Below, in pieces: positions 1 through 13,100 of a DNA stretch of 64,000 nucleotides; the stretch's first letter is position 1, and each line of letters begins with the position of its first letter. The notes under the pieces are model-generated. The model did no database searches. It had not been told where the DNA came from and saw only the letters and a list, made by a program, of their open reading frames with translations. The stretch spans positions 33,660,575 to 33,724,574 of the forward strand of contig NC_030819.1 of assembly GCF_001704415.2 (NCBI RefSeq), written 5' to 3'. Both the position numbers and the translations under genes were made by a program. This DNA is from Capra hircus. Lineage: Eukaryota; Chordata; Mammalia; Artiodactyla; Bovidae.

Positions 1-360
1 GGCAACTTCTCATGTAGTTAGTTGCAAGAGGATCAGCTTCTGTAATCCTCTCAGTTGGTCATGGTCAACTACTGATGACCAGGCACTGGGCTTCTCATCT
101 TCAAGGCTCTAGTCTCCTTTGCAAAACTTGTTGACCCGCCACTGTGCTGCAGGACGTTCATTGGCAGCTTCTGGGCCAAATGCGATGTTGATGTTGCAAG
201 TTGTCTCTGCTGCTTTATGACCCATTTGGAACTCAAATAAGAATATCGCTTGAATTTGCTTTTTGTGTAACATTGTTTCCATAGTCTAAAATACATAAAA
301 TAAACAGCAAGTATGACAAAGTTCAACAATGCAAAATCAAAATTACTTTTGCACCAACCT
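1..360 (-). mobile_element. Mariner DNA transposon, 5' part, cut by window edge
   Basis: On the minus strand the sequence opens with a terminal-inverted-repeat-like end (ggttggtgcaaaagtaattt, plus-strand 341-360) and runs into a decayed transposase N-terminus. The reading NVLQHSGGSTSFAKETRALK (minus strand, near 100-160) corresponds to the diverged NERTVQWWFKKFCKGD-type helix-turn-helix region of bovine Mariner1/Hsmar-like elements, with frameshifts and stops. The element continues beyond base 1. Family assigned from memory; no functional transposase remains in this part. Confidence 0.8.
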
Positions 361-923
361 TGTAGCTAAGAGAGAGAGAGCTTTCAGGAAGCATGTGCCC
401 AGAATCCGTAGTTTTCTCAGCATCACCATTATGTGAATGAGAATGAAATTAGTATCAACTAAAACTAAGGTGTGTTTTTTTTTTTTAAGTTCTAATATCT
501 GTTTAAGGCCCTATATCTACTTTTGAAAGAAATCAAAATATAATTCAACATATGTAGTGGGTCATTGAGACTCTGCAGTATATATGGTACCCCCTAGAAG
601 AGCAACAAGTGGAGTATTCTTTGAAACTTGGGTAGTTAAGCATTGTGGGCTCTTTTCCTCTTGTGGGGTAAAAGGGTAATCCTGATAAGTTCTTTACTGG
701 CTCCTTTCTAGCCCTTGCCAGATGGGTTATTGCTTTGTTACTTAGAAAGTAGTGAAGTATAGTAACAAGTGCTATAAATTGAGTCAATAGATTTAGATTA
801 TCTTTGTCCCCTGTGTGACTTTTGCACGTCATCTAGCCTAATGTTTAATTTTTGATTTAAAAAATGAGTAGTGATGATGATGGAAAGGAGTATGAAATTG
901 AAATATTGTGTCCTGTATTTCAG
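1..923 (+). other. MYCBP2: MYCBP2 intron, 3' part
   Basis: Intron sequence upstream of the first placed exon. Bases 1-360 are an antisense Mariner remnant; 361-923 are AT-rich with no recognised element apart from short homopolymers (T12 near 475). Confidence 0.85.
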
Positions 924-1139
924 TCGGAGAACTTGGAGAACACGGTAATCATACCAGATATCAAACTACATAGCAATCCTTCTGCATTTAATATTTATTG
1001 CAATGTACGCCATTGCGTTCTGGAATGGCAGAAAAAGGAAACATCGTTGGCAGCGGCTTCTAAGAACTCTGTGCAGAGCGGAGAATCAGATAGTGATGAA
1101 GAGGAGGAATCCAAAGAGCCCCCTATCAAGCTTCCAAAG
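924..1139 (+). CDS. MYCBP2: MYCBP2 exon, 216 nt, residues 1-72 of the part seen here
   Basis: Begins after a tatttcag acceptor and ends before gtaagg; phase 0 at both ends, so it could be skipped without a frameshift. The protein starts [14 protein letters not shown] and ends in an acidic, serine-rich stretch ([16 protein letters not shown]) that looks disordered and resembles a casein kinase 2 target. The open frame continues upstream to an ATG at 864, but those codons are intron sequence before a good acceptor and do not match the family. The preceding exon, which holds the start codon, lies upstream of the window. Confidence 0.96.
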
Positions 1140-4100
1140 GTAAGGCACTTAGGTTCCACTTAGATGAATGACCTACAGGAGTTTGGGCTATAATACATAT
1201 ATCTGCATTGCTAAAACACCTTGCTTTTAATAAAATTGCACACTGAAAATAACAGGACGTGTGGGTAAAAATAGGTTTAGACTAGATCAGGAAAACCTTA
1301 GGCAACTTTTCAGTTGGAGAGCTAACAAAGTCAATAATTGGTACCTCATTGGGGAGTACTTGGAAAGCCCAGGCAGGGAGCTTGGTGGCTTGGAGTTCGT
1401 TCAGGGGCTATTAAAAATGTACAGAAGCAAGAGAGGGGCAATGGTGGCTTGCAAGCACTAAGCCATTGAGGTTGGAGGTAGAGGTGTGAGCCAGTGGGCT
1501 GCTGTTAAGGTGGGCACAGGAGGAGGTGTAGATTGCCAAAGCCAAGAGCCACGGAAGGCTAGGGGCCCAGCCCTCCCTCTGGGTACAGGTATACATTTTT
1601 ATTTTTCTTGACACAGAGCTAGAAGAGCTGAGCTGAGAGTTTTAAGTGTACTCTTGCTATCCTGGCTCCCTTTGACTAGGGGAAAAATACATATAAATCA
1701 AACTGCATTGTTCTGATATCACTCCCATGTTTACCAGAGGCATATAATCCAGTTGGTATCATAGCAACATGTATTGTAGTGGAACAAACTGTTCTTAAGG
1801 TATTCTGTTGTATTTAAGCATTGAGTTTGTTTTAAGATTGTAATGTTATTTTATGTATATATATATATTTTTTTTCTGTATCGTATGTGTAGTGAATATT
1901 TCTAACAAAGAATGGATGAAAATATAGACATATTTTAAAATAGTACCTTTATCATAAATTATTTATACATATTGCTCTTTTCTAAATATAGACATTTAAA
2001 AATGATTTCCTTTATCATAAATGATTCATATATATTTTCTTTTTACTAAATGGGTACCTTAAGACTGTGCCTTAAAAACTTTTTCATATGCCAACATAAG
2101 ATACCATGTAGATACTTTTTTTTTATATTACTCAGACATAGCAGCCAGATAGAGGCCATGTTGCTGATCTGTTTTCACTTTTCATGGTGGCTTTTTGTAA
2201 GTTCATCCCCGTCCTTAATCATTACTGCCAGGTTCTTCTCCCCTTATTGTCAACAGTTGACTTGCTTCCTGTTTCATAGGGTAGTAGAGATTTTGTGGGG
2301 TCCCTTAACGTCTTAATCAGTCACCTTCAAGTGTCCTTATCTGCTCTTGGGACCCATTTCCCGTTATTCCTTTTCTCTCCAGTGTCCATAACTGTACCAT
2401 CTCTACTGGCTTCTTTCTTCAGCTTAAAACAGACTTGTCTTTTCTGTGCAAGTTTCTCCAAGTAAACAGCATGGTCTGTAATACTGATTTCTTATGCTTA
2501 ATTAGGGGAGGCTGAGCAAAGCTACATTGTCAAGTCAGGATATGGGCTTGTGCTTCAGGTATAAGAATTCATTCTGTGCGTGGGTGGGTCTCACTGTACT
2601 GTAACAGTCGCTCAGCTTAGGTTCAGCACTGGGAAGGGGAATGAAGACCCAGAGAAGCCTTTCACACTGGTATGTAAACATCAGATAATAAACTGTATTT
2701 AATTTAAAGGATACTGCACAATCAAGAACTACTGATTCATAGGCTGTTTTAAAACTTTAGGAAGAATCAGTATTAAGGAAATAAAATATCAGGCATTTTT
2801 AAGACAGTGGTTTTTTTTTTATAGCATGATTAATAGAGTCAAAAGATGCAGAATCTAAAAGAGAGCTTCCAGTGAAAAGAAGAAAAGCGGGTAACTCAAG
2901 TGATTAATACTGAGTTTTCCATCAAGTTCTGGCCTGTCAGGAAACAAGGTATAATGATGAACATGGGCAGTAGAGTCAAACTGCTTGAGTTCAAACACTT
3001 GCCATTACAAATGCTAGCTGCATGATGCTAGGCAAGTTATTTAACCTCTCTGTGGCTCAGTTTTGTCATCTCTGAAATGGGGATAATGTCTTCCTCATAG
3101 GGTAGTATTAAGGATTCAAAGAGTAGTAAATGCATGCATGCTTAATAAATGCTAGCTATTGTTATAAGGTGCAAATAGGAAAATGTGTAGGTCCAAATAA
3201 ATTTCAGTTAGTTTTCAGGGAGCTCTTCAGTTATTAAGAAGTACTATATATGCATGGAAATGAGACAGTCAGATCAGAGAGGAAGGAGCAGTGGAATGCT
3301 TTTGTTGCAGAGTTAGTCAGAGTGCTATGGGCTGGGGCAGGACTGGGAGTGAAACTTTGCAGGTCTTTGGCAGCAGTTTGCAGGACACAGAAGAGAAGAG
3401 GCCTTTAGGGTTTGAGATGATGGGAGCATGAGGGCAGGTGTGAAATGTTGACTTTTCTCTTCCTTTTGGCCATTTCTGTGCCTCTTCTCCAGACGCTCTT
3501 TCATATCACTTCTTTCCTTTCCTTTGCTGTTCCTCTCTTGCTCCTCCCAAATGTGTGGTTGTCATTTTCCTTTTTCTTGCTGGAGTTTTACTTCTCTCTT
3601 GCTCCTTTTTTCTCTTACGTAATGGAGTCAGTTTTTTATTTGTTGTCGAGGTATCATTTTGATACAATTCTGTTTTCCCTCCTTGACTTTTAAAAGTTAG
3701 TTAAATTGATTTTGATTTCCTTTTGAGCTATTTCACTTGTTTTCTGTAAGTTTTAGAATTGACTCTAGGACTTTTTAATAGAAGATTGAATTTCTAATGG
3801 CAAAGAGTTTATTATTATTAAATCTAAGTGTGATATATCTAAACCTTCATGTTATTGGTAGTGAAAATGATAATGCCACCTTTGGAAATACATGATTTGA
3901 GGAGAGCAAAATAAAACCTCAAAAGACTTTTCTTGGGCCCAATATGTTTTTTGCCTCACTTTTCACAACAGTGACATTGGACTGGCTATACTAGTCAATT
4001 ATTTGGGTTTTGTATTCCTTCAAGTATAATAGAGAGCTTTCAGGATTTAATTGTTTGAAAGCAACAGTAATGATAACATTCAGTAAATTTACAAAAGACT

Positions 4101-7100
4101 GTTTTGTAAGAGAAGAGAAGAGAAGTTGGAAGACCATGTGTTTGGTGGTTAGTTATGGTTTGTCATGGAAAGTATTGAAAGCTTAGTGTGTTATCTTATT
4201 ACAATGAACTATTCTATATAGCAGTCAAGCTTATTAATAAGCTATTTTTCTATTTATAAAGGCAGTGTGTATTCAGTGTAGATAATTTGAAAACATGGGG
4301 AACATTTTTATAAAAGAAGAACATTTGAAAAATGGGGAACATTTTATAAAAGAAAATTTTAAAAGCTGGAAGTTATTTCTAAAATCCTTATAACCAAAAT
4401 ATACACATTATAAACATTTTTACATATACACATTAAAATATATTTGTTTCTGCACAAATGAAATCATATTGTATTTGCAGTACTATATTTTTTTCTCTTT
4501 ATACTCTTCCTCCTATTACCGAGGGAGGAGGACATAGAGTATATTCTTAGTGACTGTAAGACAGACTTCAAAGTATAAAGTGCAGTTTCAGAGTTCTTCT
4601 GTGTAGTAAAATACTCTCAGCCAAACCTCAGCAAAAAGTCTTAATTTACAACATATTTTGTTCCTCTGTTCAATGCTTCAAAGTTAAATATGATTGGGAA
4701 ACTTGAGTTTGATTTTTTATTTTGTTATATATTGAATGTATATCACATTTCTGGAAATGAATTAGTTTTTTTCCTTGTTAAAAAAAGAAAATTATACACT
4801 GAGCTAAGATATAGGTGATAAGTGAGAATTTACAGTGGTTCATCTGGACAGATGGATAATTCCTTGTCCTGATCATTTTGACTAACGTTTGAGGAGTATT
4901 TTTCGCTAAACCCATCTAGTGTGCTGTTCCTAAGCAGCCCCCTGAGTTACTTGTCATGCATTTGTTATTACACCTTAACCTTATCAGAGAGACAACTTGG
5001 GAAGCTGTTCAGTAAGGAGCCTTACTATTTTTGGCAAGGTTTAGTACTTTCTCTATTACTACAGGAATCTACTTATACAAGGAAACTCTAGCCAAGAATG
5101 TCATCTGTGAAGAATTCTTTGACATATGAAAATTTGTGATGGGTAGTTCAGTTCAGTCACTCAGTCGTGTCCGACTCTCTACGACCCCATGGACTGCAGC
5201 ATGCCAGGCCTCCCTGTCCAATACCAACTCCCAGAGTCCACCCAAACCAATGTCCATCGAGTTGGTGATGCCATCCAGCCATCTCATCCTCATCCTCTGT
5301 CATCCCCTTCTCCTCCTGCCCTCAATCTTTCCCAGCATCAGGGTCTTTTCCAATGAGTCAGCTCTTCGCATCAGGTAGCCAAAGTTTGGAGTTTCAGCTT
5401 CAACATCAGTCCTTCCAATGAACGCCCAGGACTGATCTCCTTTAGGATGGACTGGTTGGATCTCCTTGCAGTCCAAGGGACTCTCAAGAGTCTTCTCCAA
5501 CACCACAGTTCAAAAGCATCAATTCTTCTGCGCTCAGCTTTCTTTATAGTTCAACTCTCACATCCATACATGACCACTGGAAAAACCATAACCTTGCTTA
5601 GACGGACCTTTGTTGGCAAAGTAATGTCTCTGCTTTTTAATATGCTGTCTAGGTTGATCATAACTTTCCTTCCAAGGAGCAAGCGTCTTTTAATATCATG
5701 GCTGCAGTCACCATCTGCAGTGATTTTGGAGCCCAGAAAAATAAAGTCAGCCACTGTTTCCATTGTTTTGCCCATCTTATCTGCCATGAAGTGATAGGAC
5801 CAGATGCTATGATCTTAGTTTTCTGAATGTTGAGTTTTAAGTCAACTTTTTCACTCTACTCTTTCATTTTCATCAAGAGGCTTTTTAGTTCTCCCTCACT
5901 TTCTGCCATAAGGGTGGTGTCATCTGCATATCTGAGGTTGTTGATATTTCTCCAGGCAATCTTGATTGACAGTAGTAAACAATCTTAAAGACTGATAGGA
6001 TAGTCTCCTACTGGCCTGAGAATAGAGCCCTACTTTGTTCTTGGGCTTCCCTAGTAGCTCAGCTGGTAAAGAATCCGTGTGCAATTCAGGAGACCCTGGT
6101 TCAGTTCCTGGGTTGGGAGGATCTGCTGGAGAAGGGATCACTGCCCTCTCCAGTATTCTTGGGCTTCCCTTGTGGCTCTGCAGGTAAAGCATCTGCCTAC
6201 AATGTGGGAGACTTGGGTTCAGTCTCTTTGTTGGGAAGACCCCCTGGAGAAGGGAACAGCTACCTACTCCAGTATTCTTGCCTTCAGAATTCCATGAGCT
6301 GTATATAGTCCATGGGGTTGCAAAGAGCTGGACAGACTGAGTGACTTTCACTTTCACTTTTGTATACTTAGGAGACCTTTGACTTCAGATTTGCTTCCTA
6401 TAAGGACGTAAACAGAAATCTTGGCCAGTTTGTTTTTATTTTCTAGTCTATTTCCAGAAGGTAAACTATATGAAATGGAATGTTTTCATTTCCATTTAAT
6501 CAATTGAAACTGTACAAGCAGTTCCATAATCTTAACTATGATTAAGTATTCCAGGATGTTAGATAACTGTAACTGACTTGCCTGCAACTGACTTGACCCT
6601 TGCCTGGACAATACATTTATGAGTTGCAGTGGTTTTTAGTGCACAACTGAGAGAGTAAATAGCTGAGATAAATATTTGTTGTTTGCTTATCATGTGCAGG
6701 CACTGGGCTAGTCTTGGGAGAAGTTAGTTAAGATATACTCCATGTCCACAAGGAGATTGAAGTTTTAGTTTGGAAAATGGAAATAAAAATAGTCAGTTAT
6801 ATTATAGCATAATAAATGCTCTAATAGAGGTTGGGCTGGATAAAAAATATATATAAAATGCATTTACCCTGTTAGATTATAAACTTTTAGAGAATAGGGT
6901 CTAATATATCTCATATTTCCTGTAATGAGTTGCATGAAATAAGTACTTAAAATTATTTATGTCATATATGAATTAATGTATAAATCTCGTCAGAGAGTAT
7001 CGTTTATATTTCATTCAGTGGAATTAATTCTGTGATGCGTTTCTACTAATTAATCTAGTTTTAACTTTTTCTGTTACTTACTTATTTCTCCAAATAAGAG

Positions 7101-10100
7101 AAATACTTATTCTTATACTTCGTGAGAAGATCTTACACATCTCCTTCTCAAAATGTTGGCATTGATTGAGAAATTGAATTCATTGTCTATTGTTCTCTCA
7201 GTTTTCTGAAGATATCTCTTTATACAAGTTCATCATATTTGCTCTCCGTCTTTTGTTGCAAATTTGTCTATCTTTTGCTAGATACTGAGTTATAAATATA
7301 TTTTAAATTTTTATTTATATATTTAAAAAATTTATTTACTTTTAATTGGAGGATGAATTACATTTTTCTTGGTCCTCATGAGGAATGATAAGATAATTAA
7401 AAGTAAAAATAGCCATGATATTTTAGATAGGTAGTTTTTGATTCTTTTTGTGGTAAATCCTATAAGAATAAGGGACACTATCTACAAATAAGAATTGGCT
7501 GATTTACCGTTATAGGGAATCCTAAGAAACTTTGGTTCCTTTTTAATCTTTTCACAGTGTAGTGCTATATTGTGCTATATTTACTTTTTTTTTTTTCTGG
7601 CCATGAGTAAAATTAACATAAAATAGAATGCCAGTTTTTGCTTGAGTACAGCCAAATGAACTTTGTATATTATCAGTTAATTTTTTCCTGAGTAAATGCA
7701 ATCTCGTAACTGGTTTACTGTTAAACCATTTTCATGATGTTTTATTATGGCTTCATTATACTAAAACTACTTTTAAGTAGAGCCACTATTTTTTAACCTT
7801 CTGTGTAACCAGATGATTTTCTAAATCATGAAATTAAACACAATGGGTTTTATTCTTTTTTTAATGTGATGATTTTGTCTTGCCTTTAAAATATTGTACC
7901 ATTAATCATTTGCTGTTGGAAATAAACTGTACTGATTACACTGCCTGAGAAGTGTTATTAGCTCACATGTATAATTTGTTTTATCTTAAATAGATCATTG
8001 AGGTTGGACTTTGTGAAGTTTTTGAACTGATCAAGGAGACACGATTTTCTCATCCATCCCTGTGCCTCAGGAGTCTCCAAGCCCTGCTTAACGTGCTTCA
8101 GGGTCAGCAACCGGAAGGCCTTCAGTCAGAGCCACCCGAGGTCCTAGGTAAGAGCTTAGGCACATTGAATGAAGCCTTTAAATGTAAAGAGCTTCTCTTA
8201 TGAAGCATATACCAAATACAGCCTGTAATTCAGTCTCTGTTGATGGTGCTGAAACAGCAGGGGTATAAATTTTAGGTTACTTTGCTATGTTCCCCTGGAG
8301 TTATAGTTCATGCACAGACATTTCCTTATTATTATGATGATGGGAAATAGAAATTCTTAGAACCCAGAAATAATCCTCAAGCCTTATTGTCACCGTGAAC
8401 TTAAATCATTCTTGCTAAACCTTTGGCCGGAATAGCTGACATTGACTTCATCTAATTTTACATGTTATTTTGGAGGAAAAGAGGAAACAAATACCAACTC
8501 AACACAGTTAGTTTCTAAACAAAAATAGATTTGTATTTATCATGTTGAAGGTAAAGCTTTTGAATTAGTAGCAACTTCCATTAGGTAAAACTATTGGCTT
8601 TGTATAAAATACATTTAAGTTTTATGAATGCCTGTCTTTCATTTGCCAGTGACCTAGACTCAACACATACTCTTGTAAGCAAGGTGGGGACTCTTTAAGG
8701 AAAAGGAAGAGATGGAAGCTTAATTCTGAAGGCTGAATTGCTTTCCTAACTCTGGGCCTTCAAAGAGTCTCAGTTCAGCTCTGTTCAGTTGCATCCAACT
8801 CTTTGCGACCACATAGACTTAAGCACACCAGGCTTCCTTGTCCATCCCCAACTCCCAGAGCTTACTCAAACTCATGTCCATCTTGTCGGTGGTACCATCC
8901 AACCATCTCATCCTCTGTCGTCTCCTGCTCCCACCTTCAATCTTTCCCAGCATCAGGGTCTTTTCAAATGAGTCAGTTCTTCACATGAGGTGACCAAAGT
9001 ATTGGAGTTTCAGCTTCAGTATCAGTCCTTCCAGTGAATATTCAGGACTGATTTCCTTTAGGATAGACTGGTTGGATCTCCTTGCAGTCCAAGGGACTCT
9101 CAAGAGTCTTCTGCAACACCACAGTTCAAAAGCATCAATTCTTCTGCACTCAGCTTTCTTCATAGTCCAACTCTCACATCCATACATGACTACTAGAAAA
9201 ACTATGGCCTTCACTAGATGGACCTTTGCTGCCAAAGTAATGTTTCTGCCTTTTAATATGCTATCTAGGTTGGTCATAACTTTTCTTCCAAGGAGCAAGC
9301 ATCTTTTAATTTCATGGCTGCAGTCACCATCTGTAGTGATTTTGGAGCTCCCTAAAATAAAGTCTGTCACTGTTTCCATTGTTTCTCCATTTATTTGTCA
9401 TGAAGTGATGGGACAAGATGCCATGATCTTAGTTTTCTGAATGTTGAGTTTTAAGCCCACTTTTTCACTCTCCTCTTTCACTTCTATCAAGAGGCTCTTT
9501 AGTTGTTCTTTGCTTTCTGCCATAAGGGTGGTTCATCTGCATATTTCAGGTTATTGATATTTCTCCCGGCAATCTTGATTCCAGCTTGTGCTTCATCCAG
9601 CCTGGCATTCCGTGTGATGTACTCTGCATATAAGTTAAATAAGCAGGATGACAATATGCAGCCTTGATGTACTCCTTTCCTGATCTGGGAAAGAGTCTAG
9701 AGTTTTCTAAATCTCATGCATTCAGTTCAGTTCAGTTCAGTCGCTCAGTCGTGTCCAACTCTTTGCGACCCCATGAATCGCAGCACGCCAGGCCTCCCTG
9801 TCCATCAGCAACTCCTGGAGTTCACTCAGACTCGCGTCCATCGAGTCAGTGATGCCATCCAGCTATCTCATCCTCTGTCGTCCCCTTCTCCTCCTGCCCC
9901 CAATCCCTCCCAGCATCAGAGTCTTTTCCAAGGAGTCAACTCTTTGCATGAGGTGGCCAGAGTACTGGAGTTTCAGCTTTAGCATCAGTCCTTCCAAAGA
10001 AATCCCAGGGCTGATCTCCTTCAGAATGGACTGGTTGGACCTCCTTGCAGTCCAAGGGACTCTCAAGAGTCTTCTTCAGCATCATAGTTCAAAAGCATCA

Positions 10101-13100
10101 ATTCTTTGGTGCTCAGCCTTCTTCACAGTCCAACTCTGACATCCATACATGGCCACTGGAAAAGCATGCATTAGCTTGTGTCAGTCATATATGTGGGCCC
10201 TAACTGTGGAGTTTACGATTCAGTAGGTTTGGAATGAGGCACGAGAATTTGCATTTTGAGTAAGTTTCTGCGTAGTGCCACAGCTGCTGCTCAGGGGACC
10301 ATACTGCTGGTCTGAACTCGATGTTGGGTCTTTTTCTTTGCTTGGCTGTTTGGATTATGTTAGACCCACATGTGAGAACCTCATTTCTTGGTTTTCATTT
10401 TGATGTCAGATTGTTATTTATTTTGGTCACATATTGTAATTAGTTTCTGTGTTCAGTTTATTTTGTTACCGTTTTGTTTTAGTTAGTGGTAGGGAGTGCT
10501 GGCCATGAAAAGGAGCTGAGGATTTTTAAAAACAACAGCACCATGTTATTCATGCTGCTACCAAATACAAGCTGCATATATTAAGAAGCAGGCATCGTGT
10601 TTACTGTCACTGTAGCACCAGTGATTGTATTTCCATTGTGATGCACTACTTGATTTCATGGCATTTTTTGGAAGATTTAATTAAATTAATACTTTTATTT
10701 AAGAATATCTTGCTAGTTATCCTTTCTGTGATTGTGGTTTTCAGTCTGTCTGCCCTCTGATGGAGAAGGATAAGAGGCTTATGGAAGCTTCCTGATGGGA
10801 GAGATTGACTGAGGGGAAAACTGGGTCTTGTTCTGATGGGTGAGGCCATGCTCAGAAAATCCAGTTTTCTGTTGATGGGTGGGGCTGTGTTCCCTCCCTG
10901 TTGCTTACTATGGTGGAGGTAATGAAGACAATGGGACCTTCTTCAAAAGGTCCCATGCAGGCACTACTGATCTTCGTGCCCCCAACCCTGCATCAGGCCA
11001 CCACCAACCCGTGCCTCTGCCAGAGACTCCTGGACACTCCCGGGCAAGTCTGGGTCAGTCTCCAGTGGGGTCACTGCTCCTTTCTCCTGGGTCCTGGTAT
11101 GCACAAAGTTCTGCTTGTGCCCTCCGAGAGTCTTTTCTCCAGTCCTGTGTAAGTCCTGGCACCTCTGTGGTGGGGCTGATGGCGACCTCCTCCAGGAGGG
11201 CTTACGCCACACCCAGGTCTGCTGCACCCAGAGCCCCTGCCCCTGCGGCAGGCCACTGCTGACCCGTACCTCCACAGGAGACGCTCAGACACAGTTCTGT
11301 CTCAGTCTCTGTGGGATCTTTGGGTCCTGGTGTGCACAAGCTGAATTTAGAAAAGGCAGAGGAACCAGAGATCAAATTTCCAACATCCACTGGATCATCA
11401 AAAAAGCAAGAGAGTTCCAGAAAAACATCTACTTCTATTTTATTGACTATGTCAAAGCCTTTGACTATGTGGAACACAAGAAACTGTGGAAAATTCTGAA
11501 AGAGATGGTATACCAGACCATCTGACCTGCCTCTTGAGAAATCTGTATGCATTATCAGGAAGCAACAGTTAGAACTGGACATGGAACAACAGACTGGTTC
11601 CAAATCAGGAAAGGAGTGTGTCAAGGCTGTATATTGTTACCCTGCTTATTTAACTTATATGCAGAGTACGTCATGAGAAATGCTGGGTTGGATGAAGCAC
11701 AGCCGGAATGAAGATTGCTGGGAGAAATATCAATCACCTCAGATATGCAGATGACACCACCCTTATGGCAGAAAGTGAAGAAGAACTAAAGAGCCTCTTG
11801 ATAAAAGTGAAAGAGGAGGGTGAAAAAGTTGACTTAAAACTCAACATTCAGAAAACTAAGATCATGGCATCTGGTCCCATCACTTCATGACAAATAAATG
11901 GAGAAACAATGGAAACAGTGAGAGACCTTATTTTTTGGGGGTTCCAAAATACTGCAGATGGTGAGTGCAGCCGTGAAATTAAAAGACCCTTACCCCTTGG
12001 AAGAAAAGTTACGACCAATCTAGACAGCATATTAAAAAGCAGAGACATTACTTTACCAACAAAGGTCCATCTGGTCAAAGCTATGGTTTTTCCAGTTGTT
12101 GTATATAGATGTGAGAGTTGGACTGTAAAGAAAGCTGAGCACTGAAGAATTGATGCTTTTGAACTGTGGTGTTGCAGGAGACTCTTGAGAGTCCCTTGGA
12201 CTGCAAGGAGGTCCAACCAGTCCATCCTAAAGGAAATCTGCCCTGAATATTCATTGGAAGGACTGATAACTGAAGCTGAAACTCCAATACTTTGGTCACC
12301 TCATGTGAAGAACTGACTCATTTGAAAAGACCCTGACACTAGGAAAGATTGAAGGCAGGAGGAGAAGGGGATGACAGAGGATGAGATGGTTGGATGGCAT
12401 CACCGACTCAATGGACATGAGTTTGAGTAAGCTCTGGGAGTTGGTGATGGACAGGGAGGCCTAGCCTGCTGCAGTCCATGGGGTTGAAAGAGTCAGACAT
12501 GACTGAGCAACTGAACTCAACTGCTAGTTATCCTTGGCTCTTGATTGTAAATTGGCCAGTAATTGAAGTATTTACAACATCCACTGAAACCGGTAAAGCC
12601 TGTATCTTAACTTAGAAAAACATGCTGATCATTCCTTTCCTCCTAGATATTCTGCCATTGGTTATATACTTTCTTTTATTTTCATGTTATACATAAATAT
12701 TCCCTTTCCTTTATTCTTTTCAAAATAGATCTTGTTCTTAATGCTGGCTTTTAAAATTATAATATGTGCTATAGTGTAATTGTCTTCTTTCTATCCAAAC
12801 TTAGGTCCCCTGATGTAATTTGTTTTCATTTTCCTACTAACAGTTCTAAATGCTGCTGTACTTACAGTCTTTGGTCTCTCTTCTATCCTTCCAGTGCTTA
12901 TTTCTGATCTCTTCACTGCTTTGACTTATTTTTCTGTTCAGGCATTTACCATCACTTCATATTCTTTATTTTGTTTAATTAGCTCCAATGTGTGAGTAGT
13001 AATTTAGTTCTTTAAAGTAAAATTTGTATAGAAATCTCTCTCTGTTTTTCCTTTTGATTTAATATTATAATCACATTAGTTACACTTTTTCCACAGTGGT

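Larger units (their letters stand above)
1140..7993 (+). other. MYCBP2: MYCBP2 intron, 6.85 kb
   Basis: AT-rich intron. Contains an imperfect 64-bp tandem duplication (1920-2047), a MIR (2955-3168), a small tandem repeat near 4287-4356, an antisense BovB 3' end (5147-5971) and a dimeric SINE (6043-6357). The rest (about 1140-1900, 2050-2950, 3200-5130, 6360-7990) shows nothing I can name. Confidence 0.85.

Noticed and set aside
864..923. ATG at 864 as start of the first exon
   Set aside because: The codons from 864 to 923 read in frame but do not match the family, and a proper acceptor (tatttcag) sits at 916-923; this is intron.
5447..5794. Recurring open frames starting [20 protein letters not shown] (also 9072, 9849, 11848 minus)
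   Set aside because: They are the complementary strand of the BovB RT C-terminal region, so their similarity comes from repeat copies, not from a gene family.
6043..6120. tRNA-like A/B box segments in SINEs as tRNA genes
   Set aside because: These are heads of tRNA-derived SINEs with mutated arms and SINE bodies attached, not functional tRNAs.
10879..11624. Cluster of overlapping open frames on both strands
   Set aside because: Caused by the GC-rich repeat with few stop codons; no domain, and they run into BovB.
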